From: Incurvaria masculella
Lineage: Eukaryota; Arthropoda; Insecta; Lepidoptera; Incurvariidae
Length of the DNA: 64,000 nt
NCBI GenBank assembly: GCA_946894095.1
Contig: OX335651.1
Coordinates: forward strand, 19,304,501-19,368,500
Reading direction: 5' to 3'
The notes under the pieces were generated by a model. That model worked only from the letters and a program-made list of their open reading frames with translations. It ran no database searches and had not been told where the DNA came from. How positions within the stretch are numbered: position 1 is the stretch's first letter; each line of letters begins with the position of its first letter. The translations under genes were made by a program, and so were the position numbers. Positions 54,501 through 64,000 of this stretch are shown one piece after another.

Positions 54501-57500
54501 ACAAACAAAACAATATATTCACACCTCGTAACATATGAATATAAGACGTAATATTATACACCTCTGCATGACGCATTTTAAAAAACTTATGTATTATGGG
54601 GCATGTAGACATGTAGTATTTAGTACATTACATTCAACATTGCCAAGGTACTGTAAAAACAATTTCCTAACAATATTAATTTGTATTTAGCTTCCTGCCA
54701 TCGATAAATGTAAACCCTACTATAAATTAATAACGAAAGTAGTAAAATACCTATAGTCTTCTCCGTCAAAGAAGTCCCAAGCGGATGCATGGCAGACCAT
54801 GTCACGTGCATCGTTTGGTCTCTCAATGATAGACCTCTGCCAGAAAAGATCAGGCATTGCTGTCAGGTTCAACGATTGGAAGAACTCGTCGGACATTTGG
54901 AACATCTTCAGGGCTGTGAAGTTCTAGAAATAAAAAGGTATGTTATGCGACTTTAAATTATAGGTGTAAATTTTATTCTACACTTACTTATAATTTGCAC
55001 AATTTCGTGCGCAAAGCGTTCGCATGTGCGCAAATCAAGAATCAGTTTTTAGTTCAATAAATGGAACACTATTTTTTTGTGATCACCGATCGACAAGAAC
55101 AAGTGAGCATAGAATAAAAATTGGCCTGGTACTTACTTACCAGGTGGTAGCATTCCTCCCACCTTGGTTGGTACTAATTAATAAAAAAAAAAAATTCGAC
55201 GTATTAGGAAACTCATCCTTTTTTTTATTGTCGGTTAAAAATGGTCGAAGCGACAGTGGAAAAAAATAATAATTTGCAGTTTTTTAGTTCTTGTTGCAAA
55301 CACAATTTGAGGAGAAAACGGTTTTATTTTCATTGACATTTTGTAATGAAGATAGGTGTCATTTCTCTAAACTTCACATGTCCGGATTGTGCGTGGCCAG
55401 TATATAACAGTCCTCCGCGGCGATTCCTGGCTACTGCACTCTTGGGGCCGGCAGCAGCTGCTCCAGATGCCTGCGCCACAAGGTTCCCCCATCGGTCTTC
55501 ACTTCATAATGTAGTCGATCTAGCCGGCGTACTATGGTGCCGAATTCCCATCTTATTTTCGGGTCGGAGTAAGCCCTCGCCTGTATTCGGTCGCCTACTA
55601 TATATGCCCGGGTAGGAGGAGTAGTATTGTTCGACATGGACGTCTTCGGTGCGGACGGATCTCTGAACATGACGTGCAACTTGGTTCTTACATCTTGACT
55701 GAACATCAGTTCACAGGGAGTCGGTCCGTTCTGACTTGGTGTACGTCGGAGTCTGGTCTTTAGAACAAGGAGTTTATCTTTAAGATCGCCTTTCTCCCCT
55801 GCCATTGCGCGTAGTGATTTCTTAATGGTTTGCACGTACCGTTCTGCTTGACCGTTGGTGGCTGGGTGGTACGGCGCAGACGTCTTGTGTGTCACTCCGC
55901 AGTTGGAGAGGTAATTCTTAAATTCTTGAGACACAAACTGCCGTCCGTTATCAGATACCAACGTGTATGGTGTACCAAATGTGCAGAACAATTCCTTCAG
56001 TTTAAGGATGCACCAGGAACTTGTGGTAGTTTTTGTTGGGAAAACTTCGACCCACTTTGTGAAAGCGTCTACAATTATTAGAAGTTGCTATCCTAGGATT
56101 GGGCCCGCAAAATCGATGTGTAGTCTTTGCCAGGGACCAGTAGGTTGTTCCCAGTGGTGTAAAGGTGCTTTTGGAGATTCATTTTGTTCCAGTCGGCACG
56201 CTCTACAGGATTTCACCTTCTCCATGATGTCTTTATCGATATTTTTCCATTATATGTAGCTGCGTGCGAGTAATTTCATTTTAAGCATGCCAATGTGGCC
56301 GGCGTGTAGTTCTTCAAGTATTTGCGCGCGTAACGTCTGTGGTATTACCACTCGTGTTCCTCTCAATATGCAGTTATCTTGAAGTGTAAATTCATTATCA
56401 TTGTAACCATATTGTTTTAAAGACTGTCCTGTTAGCAGTGCTTCATGTAATGTTTTTAGTTCCTCATCTTTTTTTGTTTCAAAAGCTATAATATCTGGTC
56501 GAAATTCCAAAATATTAATTTGTTGCAATTGGAATGCGCAATGTTGGTCTATTGAGGTTGGTTTTACGATTTCTACTGAAAATCTTGATAGGTAATCGGC
56601 GTTTGTATTCTTTGATGAAGGTCTGTATTCTACGTCGTAGTTGAATCCTGATAAGAAATGTGCATAACGGAATAATCTCATTGTGCTCAGAGGTGGTAAT
56701 GTCTGATGCGAGTGAAAAATTGATGTAAGGGGCTTATGGTCCGTTATCAATGTAAATTTTCGGCCGTAACAGTAATGGAATATTTTTTTTATGCCCCACT
56801 AGATAGCCGTGGCTTCCTTATCAATTTGACTGTATTTCTTTTCGCTGGATGAAAGTGATCTTGATGCAAAGGAGATTGGTCTTTCTGAGCCATCTGGTAA
56901 TTTGTGCGACAGGACAGCTCCTAATCCTGTTGGTGAAGCGTCAGTGGCTACTATTAGCGTCTTACTAGGGTCTAAATGTATAAGAACTCTTCCACTCACA
57001 ATTTCATTCTTAATGTTATTGAAACTGTCTTCGCATTTAGACGTCCAGATAAAATCTTTCTCTTTCTTTAATAATTGATTTAGGGAGCTCGTTATAGATG
57101 AAAGGTTCGGTATAAATTTGTGGTAGTAATTTGCCATCCCTAGGAAGGTTCGTAGTTCGTTTACATTGGTAGGTCTTTCCGTATTCATTATTGCCTTTAT
57201 TTTGTCTTTGTTTTTATGCAAACCGTCTTTGTCAATTGTGTGTCCAAGGTAGTTAATGTTACTTTTAAAAAAATTGCATTTATCTTTGTTAAGGCGAAGG
57301 TTACTTTCTTTAAGTCGCTGTAAGACTTGTTGTAATCGAGTTAAAAGTTGATCTTCTGAGGCTCCTTGAATAATAATATCGTCAAAAAAGCATTTGACTC
57401 CGTCTAGTCCCTGAAGTAGTTGGTCCATAAATTTCTGCCAAAGGCTCGGTGCTACTTTGATTCCAAACATCAAGCGATTGACTTTGTAAGTACCTTTGTG

Positions 57501-60500
57501 TGAAAGGGCACTTTCTTCATCCATTTCCATATTGAGGTAGGCCTGGGTAATATCTAAGGTACAGAAGTACTTACCTCCGTTCATTTCTGTAAATATATCC
57601 TCTATTATAGGAATGGGGTATTGTTCGTCCTTGATGACTTTGTTAAGAGTGACTTTGTAGTCTGCACAAAGTCGAATGCTACCGTTTGGTTTCACGATTG
57701 GTACGATTGGGGTGCCCCAATCTGAGTGATCTACCTTGCTGATGACTCCTGCTTCACATAGTCGTTCAATTTCCTTATCAACCTTTTCTTTTAAGGCATA
57801 CGGTATGCGTCTAGCTTTTATGAAGATAGGTTGCGTGTTATCCTTAAGATGTAAATGAGCTCGGTAGTTGGGTATTTTTCCTAAGTCGGATCTTAATACT
57901 GTTGTTGAATATTCTCCTAGTAGTTCGTCCAGTTTGGAGGGTCGTTCGGTAGTTTGAAGTAATCTCATGTCTGCTAGTTTCACGTTTAATTCCTTCATCC
58001 AGCTTCTGCCAAAGATAGGGTCAACATTCTGATTGATGATGTATAACTTTCCATTGAAAGTCTGGTTTCTATAAGTTCCTTTGATGTATGTTACCCCTGC
58101 AGGTTTGATGATTTCGCCTGTGTATGTTCTTAATTTCATTTCGGTTTTGAATATTGTGTTTCGTATGTTTAGGTCTTTGTAATGCTTGAGTGACATCGAT
58201 GACAAAGTTGCCCCTGTGTCAAACTCCATGCAAACTGGTTTGTTCTCTATTTTTACAGTGATCATATATTTCTCAGAAATTTTACTTTTAATGAGGTTTA
58301 TCTCCCCCATACTTTCATTACTCATGTTACTTGTATGGTCGTCTAGTTGATTGTTATTTAGTTTATGTTGTAGGCAGACTCGCGCTAGGTGACCAGTTTT
58401 CTTACATCTCAGGCAAGTAGATTTGATAGCCCCCTATAACCCATATTTTTTTCTGAAAACTAGATAGTTCTAAGTGGTAAATATCTACTTCACTGTAAAA
58501 ATATTCCACAGCGATTATTTATTATTTCAGAAGGAAAATAACTAGTGAACTAATCATGGCTTTTGTTTATTGACTATCAAAAGATTATCTATTCTTTTAA
58601 ATATCATTTTCCCAAATTTGTGGATTAGTTATATTTATTGACCTCCAAGGCGACAAAAGGTTGGATCCGCTGATAAACTTCTCTCGTTTCCTATTCTGTA
58701 CCTATCCAAGTGTGCAAAGCCACAGAACGGATGAAAATATATACAATAGAATAAAATACAATATAACTTAATTAAGCTAAACCAAAAACTTAACGAAACA
58801 ACATGAAAAAAACCGGTCAAGTGCGAGTCGGACTCGCATACGAAGGGTTCCGTACCATAACACAAGATTCAATACAAAAATCACGTTTTTGTATGGAGGC
58901 CCCCTTTAATATATATTTTTTTACCTATTTGTTGTTATAGCGGCAAAATAAATACACACTCTGTGAAAATTTGAGCTGCCTTCCTATTACGGTTTTAGAG
59001 ATACAGCCCTGTGACAGACGGACGGACGGACGGACAGCGGAGGCTTAGTAATAGGGTTCCGTTGGCACCCTTTGGGTACGGAACCCTAAAAATAACTACT
59101 CCAAATTCCATATAATTGAATAATAATGTCGTAAGGCACTCACCAAAAACTTTGACGTAATAAATGAGACCACGCCCTAGCGATGATTTAATCTGATCTT
59201 GAATGGAGATGGTCTGTATGTATGGATTTTTCACTGGACTAACTCTTCCCCCCTCGTAGTATAAATATATGTATAACTAGCTGCGGTACCCACCTCTGCT
59301 CGGGTCAATGTCGTGTTGAATTGATTTTGGTCTGAATTATTTCCTGGATACAAAGTAACCCACCAAAAGGCTGGTCCAGGACTATGTATTCATCTACCAA
59401 ATTTAATCAAAATTACATTAAACAGATATGGCATGATTTAATGATAAACCTCGACATTTTCCCATTTAGAGATTCGCCAGACCCTTACTGCACTGGCACT
59501 GCTACATAGAAATTGATACAAAACCAACAAAGGCGGGATTAACCTTACCACCTTCCTTACTTCTACAAAGTTTTATAAGGAATATGAACCGCAGCTACAT
59601 TCAACATCGAAAACGGTAACCCATCCGAAATCTGACCGCGCCCAAAGTTGCTATACGTTGATAAAATACGCAAATAAATCGGGCGAGTGGTTCGAAGTTA
59701 TCGCTCTACATGAATCGTGGAACTTTCTGTGGGCCTTTTTGACACCTACAATTTTCAAGTACGTAGTTTTCATTTTTCTCTTAAGGTTTGTATTAAATAT
59801 TTAAAAATTACATACGCAATCCTTGCTCGTTGATTTCTCCTTATATTAATGAAAATCGTATCAAAAAGTCCGTTGCGTGGCTTAGAAGAAGTAAACAAAG
59901 AGATAAAGGTAGATAGTGATTACCTGGGGGGTAAACCGCCTACTCGGGGCATTTCGGTTTGTATGACAGCTATATCTTGACGTAAGCGGAACTGAATTAT
60001 AAATAGCCTATCCTGTGTCCCGTATATTTAAATATACGTGTAGTAAGTTTCATCGAATTCGGATGATCGGTTTAAGAGTTATGGAGGAGCATACATACAT
60101 ACATACACACATACATACAGAACTGATTTCTAAAAATCATCAACTTAGTCTTAGTATCATACATAAAGGCTACAAACGAAGTATCTTAGAAAACAAAGCA
60201 ACTTACTCCATGAACACCCCTTACAGATTTATTATTCGTATAGATGAGTGAACAATCCATACCTGAGCGATAAGAGCGTTGGTGATATCGATCTTGGGTT
60301 TTTCCGAGAAGGGCGAAGTAAATTTTTCTACATTTGACCACGTCTGAGCCCAAATGTCACCTGAAACATTCATAATTCTCTTAGTTTAGTTTTTTATATT
60401 ATTCCTTAATCCCATTCCTAAATGTAAGAATGTTTTGGCATCTCATCTAGTTTATGTGTGGTGTTTTCAGCTAAAATGACATGGCAGTAGGAGTGGTATT

Positions 60501-63500
60501 AGCCATCCATGTCCAGGGGAGAAATGGTCAAAGTAATCGATGCTGTTTGTTACCAGTAATTTTATTTTTATATTTTTTTATGTTTTTGGTGCTTCGTTTA
60601 TATGTTTTGTTTAACTCTTCTCTTGTTGAATCCCTATATTTAGGAGAATGACATTTATAATTTTTAGCCTGAACACAAGAGAGGTAATGTTCATGGTAAT
60701 AAAAGCATATGAAAATAAAAAAAATATACCTACTTCTAATAATTTATTTTCATTTTAATGTTTGTTTTTTGTGATTTCACTATAAGCAGACCTAAATCTA
60801 AATACACCAGATAATGTGTTGGCTGGATTTGAACCAATACACCCACGCCCCAGAGAGATGCTTTATTAATACTGGTTTTTTTTTTTAGATAAATGTGCGT
60901 CATTACCTAGCAAGTGTGCCGGAATTGGTCCCTTGGCGGACACCACCTCCTCGCCGTATTTGAGCCTCAGAAGTCGGCGCACGTAGGCGTGTATCTGCTG
61001 GTACAGCGGCCGGATCTGCTGCCACAGCGCCCCGAACTGATCTTCTGTGTCATCCTCTTCATATTCGCTTAGCCACCACTCCGCCGCGTTATCAAACCCT
61101 GTTTGTTTGCGTTAGAGGTATTTAATTTTTTTTATTTATTTATTATAATTTTATTTTATTATTTATACACTTTGCAATTTCTGTCTGTTCCGCGTTGTGC
61201 AGAGATAGAAAGGAGACGGAGGGACAGCGTTATGCAGCTCCGACGAGCATTCTCCGTCGTAAAGACGGAGTTTCGGAGTAGAAGGGTTTTTCAAATTCAG
61301 GGATGCCTCGGGGTACGAGACGCAAGTACCGACGCTGTACCGAATCCAGGGAGCCAAGCAGATGCTTAGCTGAGCCGTCCCACAAATGCGCCTTGTAAAG
61401 GAGCAGTTTTAGTTCAAGGGGTAAAATGTTGCCGCACCCTGTTCGGGTGAGAACCTATTTTGAGGCGACTTGGCCTTACCCTTGATATGGCGTCCGAAAT
61501 TAAGGTCAAGCCTTAGGTCCACACCAAGAATCCTTATATGATCGTTAATCCGCAGAGTTGTTCCCTGAAAGGTCGGAGTCCGCTTTGCACTGAATATGCA
61601 CGCCTGTGTCTTGTTCGCGTTAAACTCAACGAGGTTCTGGAGTCCCCACCCGGAGACTTTTTCATGTTCTCTTTGAATCTAACAACGAGCCGCCGCCTAT
61701 TCTCCTCCACTTTATCCCGGATTGCGGTCTGGTGACTGGTGTACATGGCAAGCACCGTGTTCAGTTGTCATCCGCGTAGCTATCAATGTCGCCCAAATTT
61801 TGCGGCAAAAAAGGGATCGGACAGCACAGAGACATGCTGTACGTCGGTATACATAGACATGGATTTGGAGCATCAACGATTAACCAAGACTTTTATGATG
61901 CAGCCATGTAGAAAGTAGGCAATCCTGTCACAGCTCGGGTGTAAGACCGTAGGAGGGCAACTTGGAAAGTAGTGCCTTGTGCCAGACCCGATAAAATGGA
62001 TATCGCAAAAATGCTTTCGCGATATTCAGGCCTATAGCCATACCTTCGCAATGATTATCGCATATCTCATGTGAGACGTGAGCTAGGAGATCCCCAGCAG
62101 ATCAATTCGAAAGAAAGCCGTATTGGTCATCGCTTAGCAGTTCATTGTTCTATAGATACTTCATCAACTGAGGGCTAATGATGCGCACCATCACTTTGCA
62201 GAGAAGAGAGGTAATGGCTATGGGTCGGTATTTGGCCGGGGTTTGATCGATCTTCTTTTTTAGGTATGGACTGAACATTGGTCGATTTCCAAGCTGCAGG
62301 CACACATTCAGTGGATTATGATAGGCAGTAAAGGCGGGTTAGGACAGGGACTAATTCAGGAGCACATTTCAACACCAACGCAGGAATATTATCACACATA
62401 TGGCACAGGTGACTGCGCATTCCGTTTGAACCATTACTGGCTTGTACCATCGAGGGATTTAGATATTCTGGGAATAAATCATTTCATAGCTCCCTGGACC
62501 ACCACGGAAAAGACATTAGCATAGCTCGATGGATCCAAAGTGCTGAAACAGAGCTATCTCCAAGGGAAGGAGAGAAGTGTTTTCGCATCCTCTTCGCGAC
62601 TCGTAATGCCACACAACAGACGCGTGCCACACGGTCTGACTGTGTGACATAGTTGACAGTTGACCTTACCAGGCAGTGGTCAGATGACCCCAAGGGAACA
62701 AGCACCGACACCTTGAACCCGGCGGGTCAGCAAAAGATCCAGTAAGGAGGACGCGTCACCTACTAGACGCATATGTTGCGACACCAATTGAGTTAGCTTT
62801 TGCGCCAGAGCGAAGTGGCTCACAGCCCTACCAGCAAAGTCAGTATTTTCTGAGCCGAGCCATGACACATAGTGCAGAAGACTAATTCCGCTGAGGGAAA
62901 TCTCATATTTCTGTATGTCTGGATGACAAGAAATCAAAATTTCTCATGAATTAAGGGGTATTCTGATGTGACGTATTTAGGATCGGTGGCAACGATTATT
63001 GATAGAAATACCACAATGGTCAATGCACAGAATGCAGACCATGAGTCAGTTAAAATTGAGTAAAAACCTTGTCATTTATTATAAATCACGATGGCACAGT
63101 TTGTGGAGGAAAAATAGTTCACTATATTAGAAAATACAATTATTTGGATATCAGAAAAAAGACATTCATCAACCACAAAATACATCAGCAATAAGATTAA
63201 TTATGAATACGAAACTAACCGTTGAGTTTAGCGGCCTCGTTGTTAAGGTTCACATACTCAGTGAAGTTCCCCTTGGAGACGGTTCCAGCCGCGCGGTGCC
63301 ACTGCAGCCAAGCCTGTTTTAGTTCTTCAGTGTTCTGGCTCTCGGCAAATATGGACGTCACATCTGGAAAAAAATTACCATGCTGCACACTTTACTGCAA
63401 AAATAAACTAATTAATTGGATTAATAAATAAACGGATCAATCAAATCGTGAAATTACTTAGTGTAGTGTGAGTACTACTTTAATAAATCAATGAAATGAA

Positions 63501-63960
63501 ATAAAATTATCTAATTCAGTTTAAAATAATTTACACATGAATCTTTAGAGAATTACAAAACAAAAACATTTAAAAGAAAAATTAGAAAAACAAAACCATC
63601 TAGGCTTAGACTTCCGAGGTGACAATTTGTCAACGAGAATTGTTCAGGTTATACCTGGTTCCACCGACAAGTCACACTTGTTGGGATCATCAAACGAACA
63701 AATGGTAGCGGTGTTATAATTCGCCTTCATATTCCAAATGGCCTGAATGAGTCTCTGGTTGAGGTCCTCAGGTAACGCCGCAGTTCTGAGCTGCGAGTAC
63801 TTCTTGAACATCCGTCGCAGTTCTGGGTCTTCGAATGCATGCCACGCGTACGTGACGGTCTCCTGCCAGTGCTTCTTCCTCTGTTCAGCGATCTCCAGTT
63901 CCGCCGTCATCTGGGACATTTGAAATCTTGTGACAATCCATGCAATAACCTTTAAAGCCG
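48572..63960 (-). CDS. Angiotensin-converting enzyme-like peptidase (partial)
   Basis: M2-family zinc dipeptidyl carboxypeptidase. Ten exons: 63960-63655, 63363-63220, 61095-60907, 60360-60263, 54923-54751, 54338-54214, 53809-53682, 52515-52301, 51118-50981 and 48845-48572. Their phases chain to 595 in-frame residues plus a stop. Motifs are [25 protein letters not shown], zinc site [10 protein letters not shown], third ligand Glu in GFQEAVGD, the KYH-x-x-x-NVEYARYY substrate and chloride region, and [16 protein letters not shown]. There is no C-terminal membrane anchor, so it should be secreted like insect ACEs. The signal peptide lies beyond 64000, and the start of the first exon is uncertain. 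Two unusual changes near the active site are RAGANP for REGANP and FQEAVGD for FHEAVGD. It is probably a diverged paralogue that is still catalytic. Confidence 0.92.
49194..49236 (+). repeat. (GGAT)n microsatellite
   Basis: About ten uninterrupted GGAT units in the last intron of the ACE-like gene. Confidence 0.9.
49260..49660. repeat. GC-rich interspersed repeat
   Basis: CGATGCCGGTAGCGATACTT and a G-rich GGCGG run match the GC-rich insert at 12690-12780. TTCCGCTTACGCTAAGATGG is the reverse of a block near 59975. It forms part of a composite of old repeats in the last ACE intron. Confidence 0.5.
49915..50035 (+). repeat. Diverged 5S-headed SINE fragment
   Basis: AGGTTCGAGATGGGTTAC, GAGGCTGGCTGTGGGTTGG and GAGTCCACGCAAAACTT align with the junction of 5S head and body in the full copies. 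A related reverse fragment lies at about 59510-59690. Confidence 0.5.
50070..50300 (-). repeat. CTAGCTGCGGTACCCGG repeat, copy 1
   Basis: On the minus strand it begins CTAGCTGCGGTACCCGGCTC, runs through a GC hairpin-like start and into AT-rich sequence with ATCATGCCATA-type words. Related copies start at 51833 and 59277 on the plus strand. Confidence 0.55.
51245..51480 (-). pseudogene. 3' end of a jockey/R1-like LINE
   Basis: The minus strand encodes [12 protein letters not shown] and [14 protein letters not shown], resembling the C-terminal end of R1/jockey-group ORF2 proteins. A CAACAACAACAACA tail-like run follows near 51275. Only the end remains, in the ACE intron between exons 8 and 9. 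Confidence 0.45.
51553..51828 (-). mobile_element. TTAA MITE, truncated copy 3
   Basis: Reverse-oriented right half of the 5642/26668 family. It shares the GAAAGAAGATCATGCGCATA, GGTTTCTAAGTTGTAAGGTC and TTCGAATTTTTCGCGCGTTT blocks. It ends where the repeat at 51833 begins. Confidence 0.62.
51833..52080 (+). repeat. CTAGCTGCGGTACCCGG repeat copy 2 and SINE fragment
   Basis: It starts CTAGCTGCGGTACCCGGCTC and is AT-rich afterwards. At 52015-52080 a SINE-body scrap (GAGGTCCAGCCATGGCACCT, then GTGTGTTGGGCCAATAT) follows. Confidence 0.5.
52662..52955 (-). repeat. CCGGCCAAG interspersed repeat, copy 3
   Basis: Starts TTAGGGTTCCGTACCCAAAG, has (CCGT)n near 52725 and ends GCACTTGGCCGGTTTTT. It lies in the ACE intron between exons 7 and 8. 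Confidence 0.72.
53181..53523. repeat. Diverged minisatellite, period about 46 bp
   Basis: Seven to eight units in tandem. The consensus has one block like GAGCGCTTGATTTACCTTCG, and a second block like AGTTCGTCTTATTTCTATT follows about four bases later. Units begin near 53185, 53239, 53285, 53326, 53372, 53418, 53461 and 53507. It fills most of the ACE intron between exons 7 and 8, next to exon 7. Confidence 0.75.
55130..55180 (+). repeat. SINE scrap in ACE intron
   Basis: TACTTACTTACCAGGTGGTA and CACCTTGGTTGGTACTAATT resemble the middle of the SINE body. Confidence 0.35.
55431..55991 (-). pseudogene. Gypsy integrase, C-terminal part
   Basis: A 186-residue frame starting inside the integrase catalytic core. 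It has [10 protein letters not shown] (catalytic Asp), then [17 protein letters not shown] (catalytic Glu), and the C-terminal DNA-binding region with [10 protein letters not shown] and [12 protein letters not shown]. The N-terminal part continues upstream only through stop codons, so the enzyme is not made whole. Confidence 0.8.
56250..56750 (-). pseudogene. Gypsy RNase H end and integrase zinc region
   Basis: A 166-residue frame starting [11 protein letters not shown] (RNase H) and passing through the ADYLSR motif to [18 protein letters not shown] of the integrase zinc-binding half. It stops where the family normally continues into the C-x2-C half. The separated downstream cysteine-containing segment is visible after the stop. 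Confidence 0.8.
56799..58325 (-). pseudogene. Gypsy protease, reverse transcriptase and RNase H start
   Basis: A 508-residue open frame. The protease motif DTGA is at about residue 36, RT motifs ([40 protein letters not shown]) span about residues 215-390, and the RNase H start ([10 protein letters not shown]) is near residue 460. It ends at a nonsense codon after DKEATAI. The RT active site reads FFDD where many Gypsy elements have YLDD or FLDD. Confidence 0.83.
58806..59090 (+). repeat. CCGGCCAAG interspersed repeat, copy 4
   Basis: Begins AAACCGGTCAAGTGCGAGTC, has a (GGAC)n run near 59020 and ends GGGTACGGAACCCTAAAAA. Confidence 0.7.
59277..60120. repeat. Composite of old repeats in ACE intron 4
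   Basis: 59277 starts a CTAGCTGCGGTACCC copy. 59510-59690 carries a reversed 5S-SINE scrap (AACGGTAACCCATCC). 59850-60120 holds a block with TGACGTAAGCGGAACTGAAT and ends in a CATACATACATAC run. Confidence 0.45.
60455..60525 (+). repeat. SINE 3'-end scrap
   Basis: ATGACATGGCAGTAGGAGTG and GTATTAGCCATCCATGTCCA match the very end of the SINE body. Confidence 0.5.
61190..62945 (-). pseudogene. Decayed jockey/CR1-like LINE in ACE intron 2
   Basis: On the minus strand, endonuclease pieces appear at about 62940-62650 ([20 protein letters not shown], then [10 protein letters not shown] and [12 protein letters not shown]). RT pieces follow at about 62270-61770 (AAWKS, KFDI-like and IDSYADD around 61780). 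The C-terminal part follows down to about 61190. Many stops and shifts are present, and no ORF longer than about 100 codons remains. The order EN then RT on one strand shows a single old insertion between ACE exons 2 and 3. Confidence 0.72.
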
Positions 63961-64000
63961 CTGCCAAATAATGTAGCTTTTTTGTGTTACTTGATTTTGA

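Larger units (their letters stand above)
55270..58432 (-). mobile_element. Gypsy-type LTR retrotransposon, broken
   Basis: In order on the minus strand: zinc knuckle [14 protein letters not shown] (about 58410), aspartic protease ([13 protein letters not shown]), reverse transcriptase with FFDD-type active site ([10 protein letters not shown]), RNase H ([15 protein letters not shown], then ITDHKPL), integrase H2C2 half-site ([11 protein letters not shown]) and integrase core (FVSDNG-like, [10 protein letters not shown]). Breaks are a TAG plus frameshift near 56750-56805, a stop near 56250 and another near 56090. Gag upstream of the knuckle and the 5' LTR are missing. TGTTATATACTGGCC at about 55409 may start a partial 3' LTR. 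It lies in the ACE intron between exons 4 and 5, on the same strand as the gene. Confidence 0.88.

Noticed and set aside
55270..58432. Endogenous retrovirus with envelope gene
   Set aside because: No envelope-like frame follows the integrase. Fits a Gypsy retrotransposon without env.

Overview
The window looks like nuclear DNA from a moth or butterfly (Lepidoptera). The base composition is AT-rich. The host genes have short exons with GT-AG introns, and they match insect GMC oxidoreductases and an insect angiotensin-converting-enzyme (ACE) homologue. Interspersed repeats of types common in lepidopteran genomes fill most of the rest. Species cannot be named from sequence alone. All host genes recognised here are on the minus strand.

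Layout. 1-20,000 is a repeat-rich region with no host gene I can support: tRNA- and 5S-headed SINEs, a Harbinger transposase fragment, a TTAA-flanked MITE, and a well-preserved 4.8-kb non-LTR retrotransposon (7644-12415) inserted in an older repeat. 20,129-45,640 holds three tandem GMC oxidoreductase genes, called A (20129-24383), B (33662-37489) and C (40103-45057). Each has coding exons of 163 nt, 131 nt and about 1.6 kb with identical intron phases, and each has a likely short 5' exon. Their introns and spacers carry a mariner copy, several fold-back elements, a 164-bp-arm inverted repeat and LINE ends. 48,572-63,960 holds ten exons of an ACE-like peptidase whose N-terminus lies beyond the right edge. 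Its introns contain a broken Gypsy element, a decayed jockey-like LINE, a 46-bp minisatellite and assorted repeats.

How the genes relate. The GMC genes are a local family made by tandem duplication. They are FAD-dependent oxidoreductases of the glucose-dehydrogenase-like group, probably with diverged substrates. The ACE-like gene encodes a soluble single-domain zinc dipeptidyl carboxypeptidase. Nothing in the sequence links its function to the GMC cluster.

Most notable observations. (1) The two LINE ORFs lie in the same frame and are separated by one amber codon in the context UAG-CAA-CUA, which matches the leaky CARYYA readthrough consensus. The 151 codons after the stop have no in-frame AUG, and the first AUG lies inside the endonuclease domain. 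(2) Exon 1 of GMC genes B and C is nearly identical although the rest of the genes is well diverged, which suggests gene conversion. (3) One SINE body occurs with two unrelated pol III heads, tRNA-like and 5S-rRNA-like. (4) An ACE intron holds a diverged 46-bp tandem repeat.
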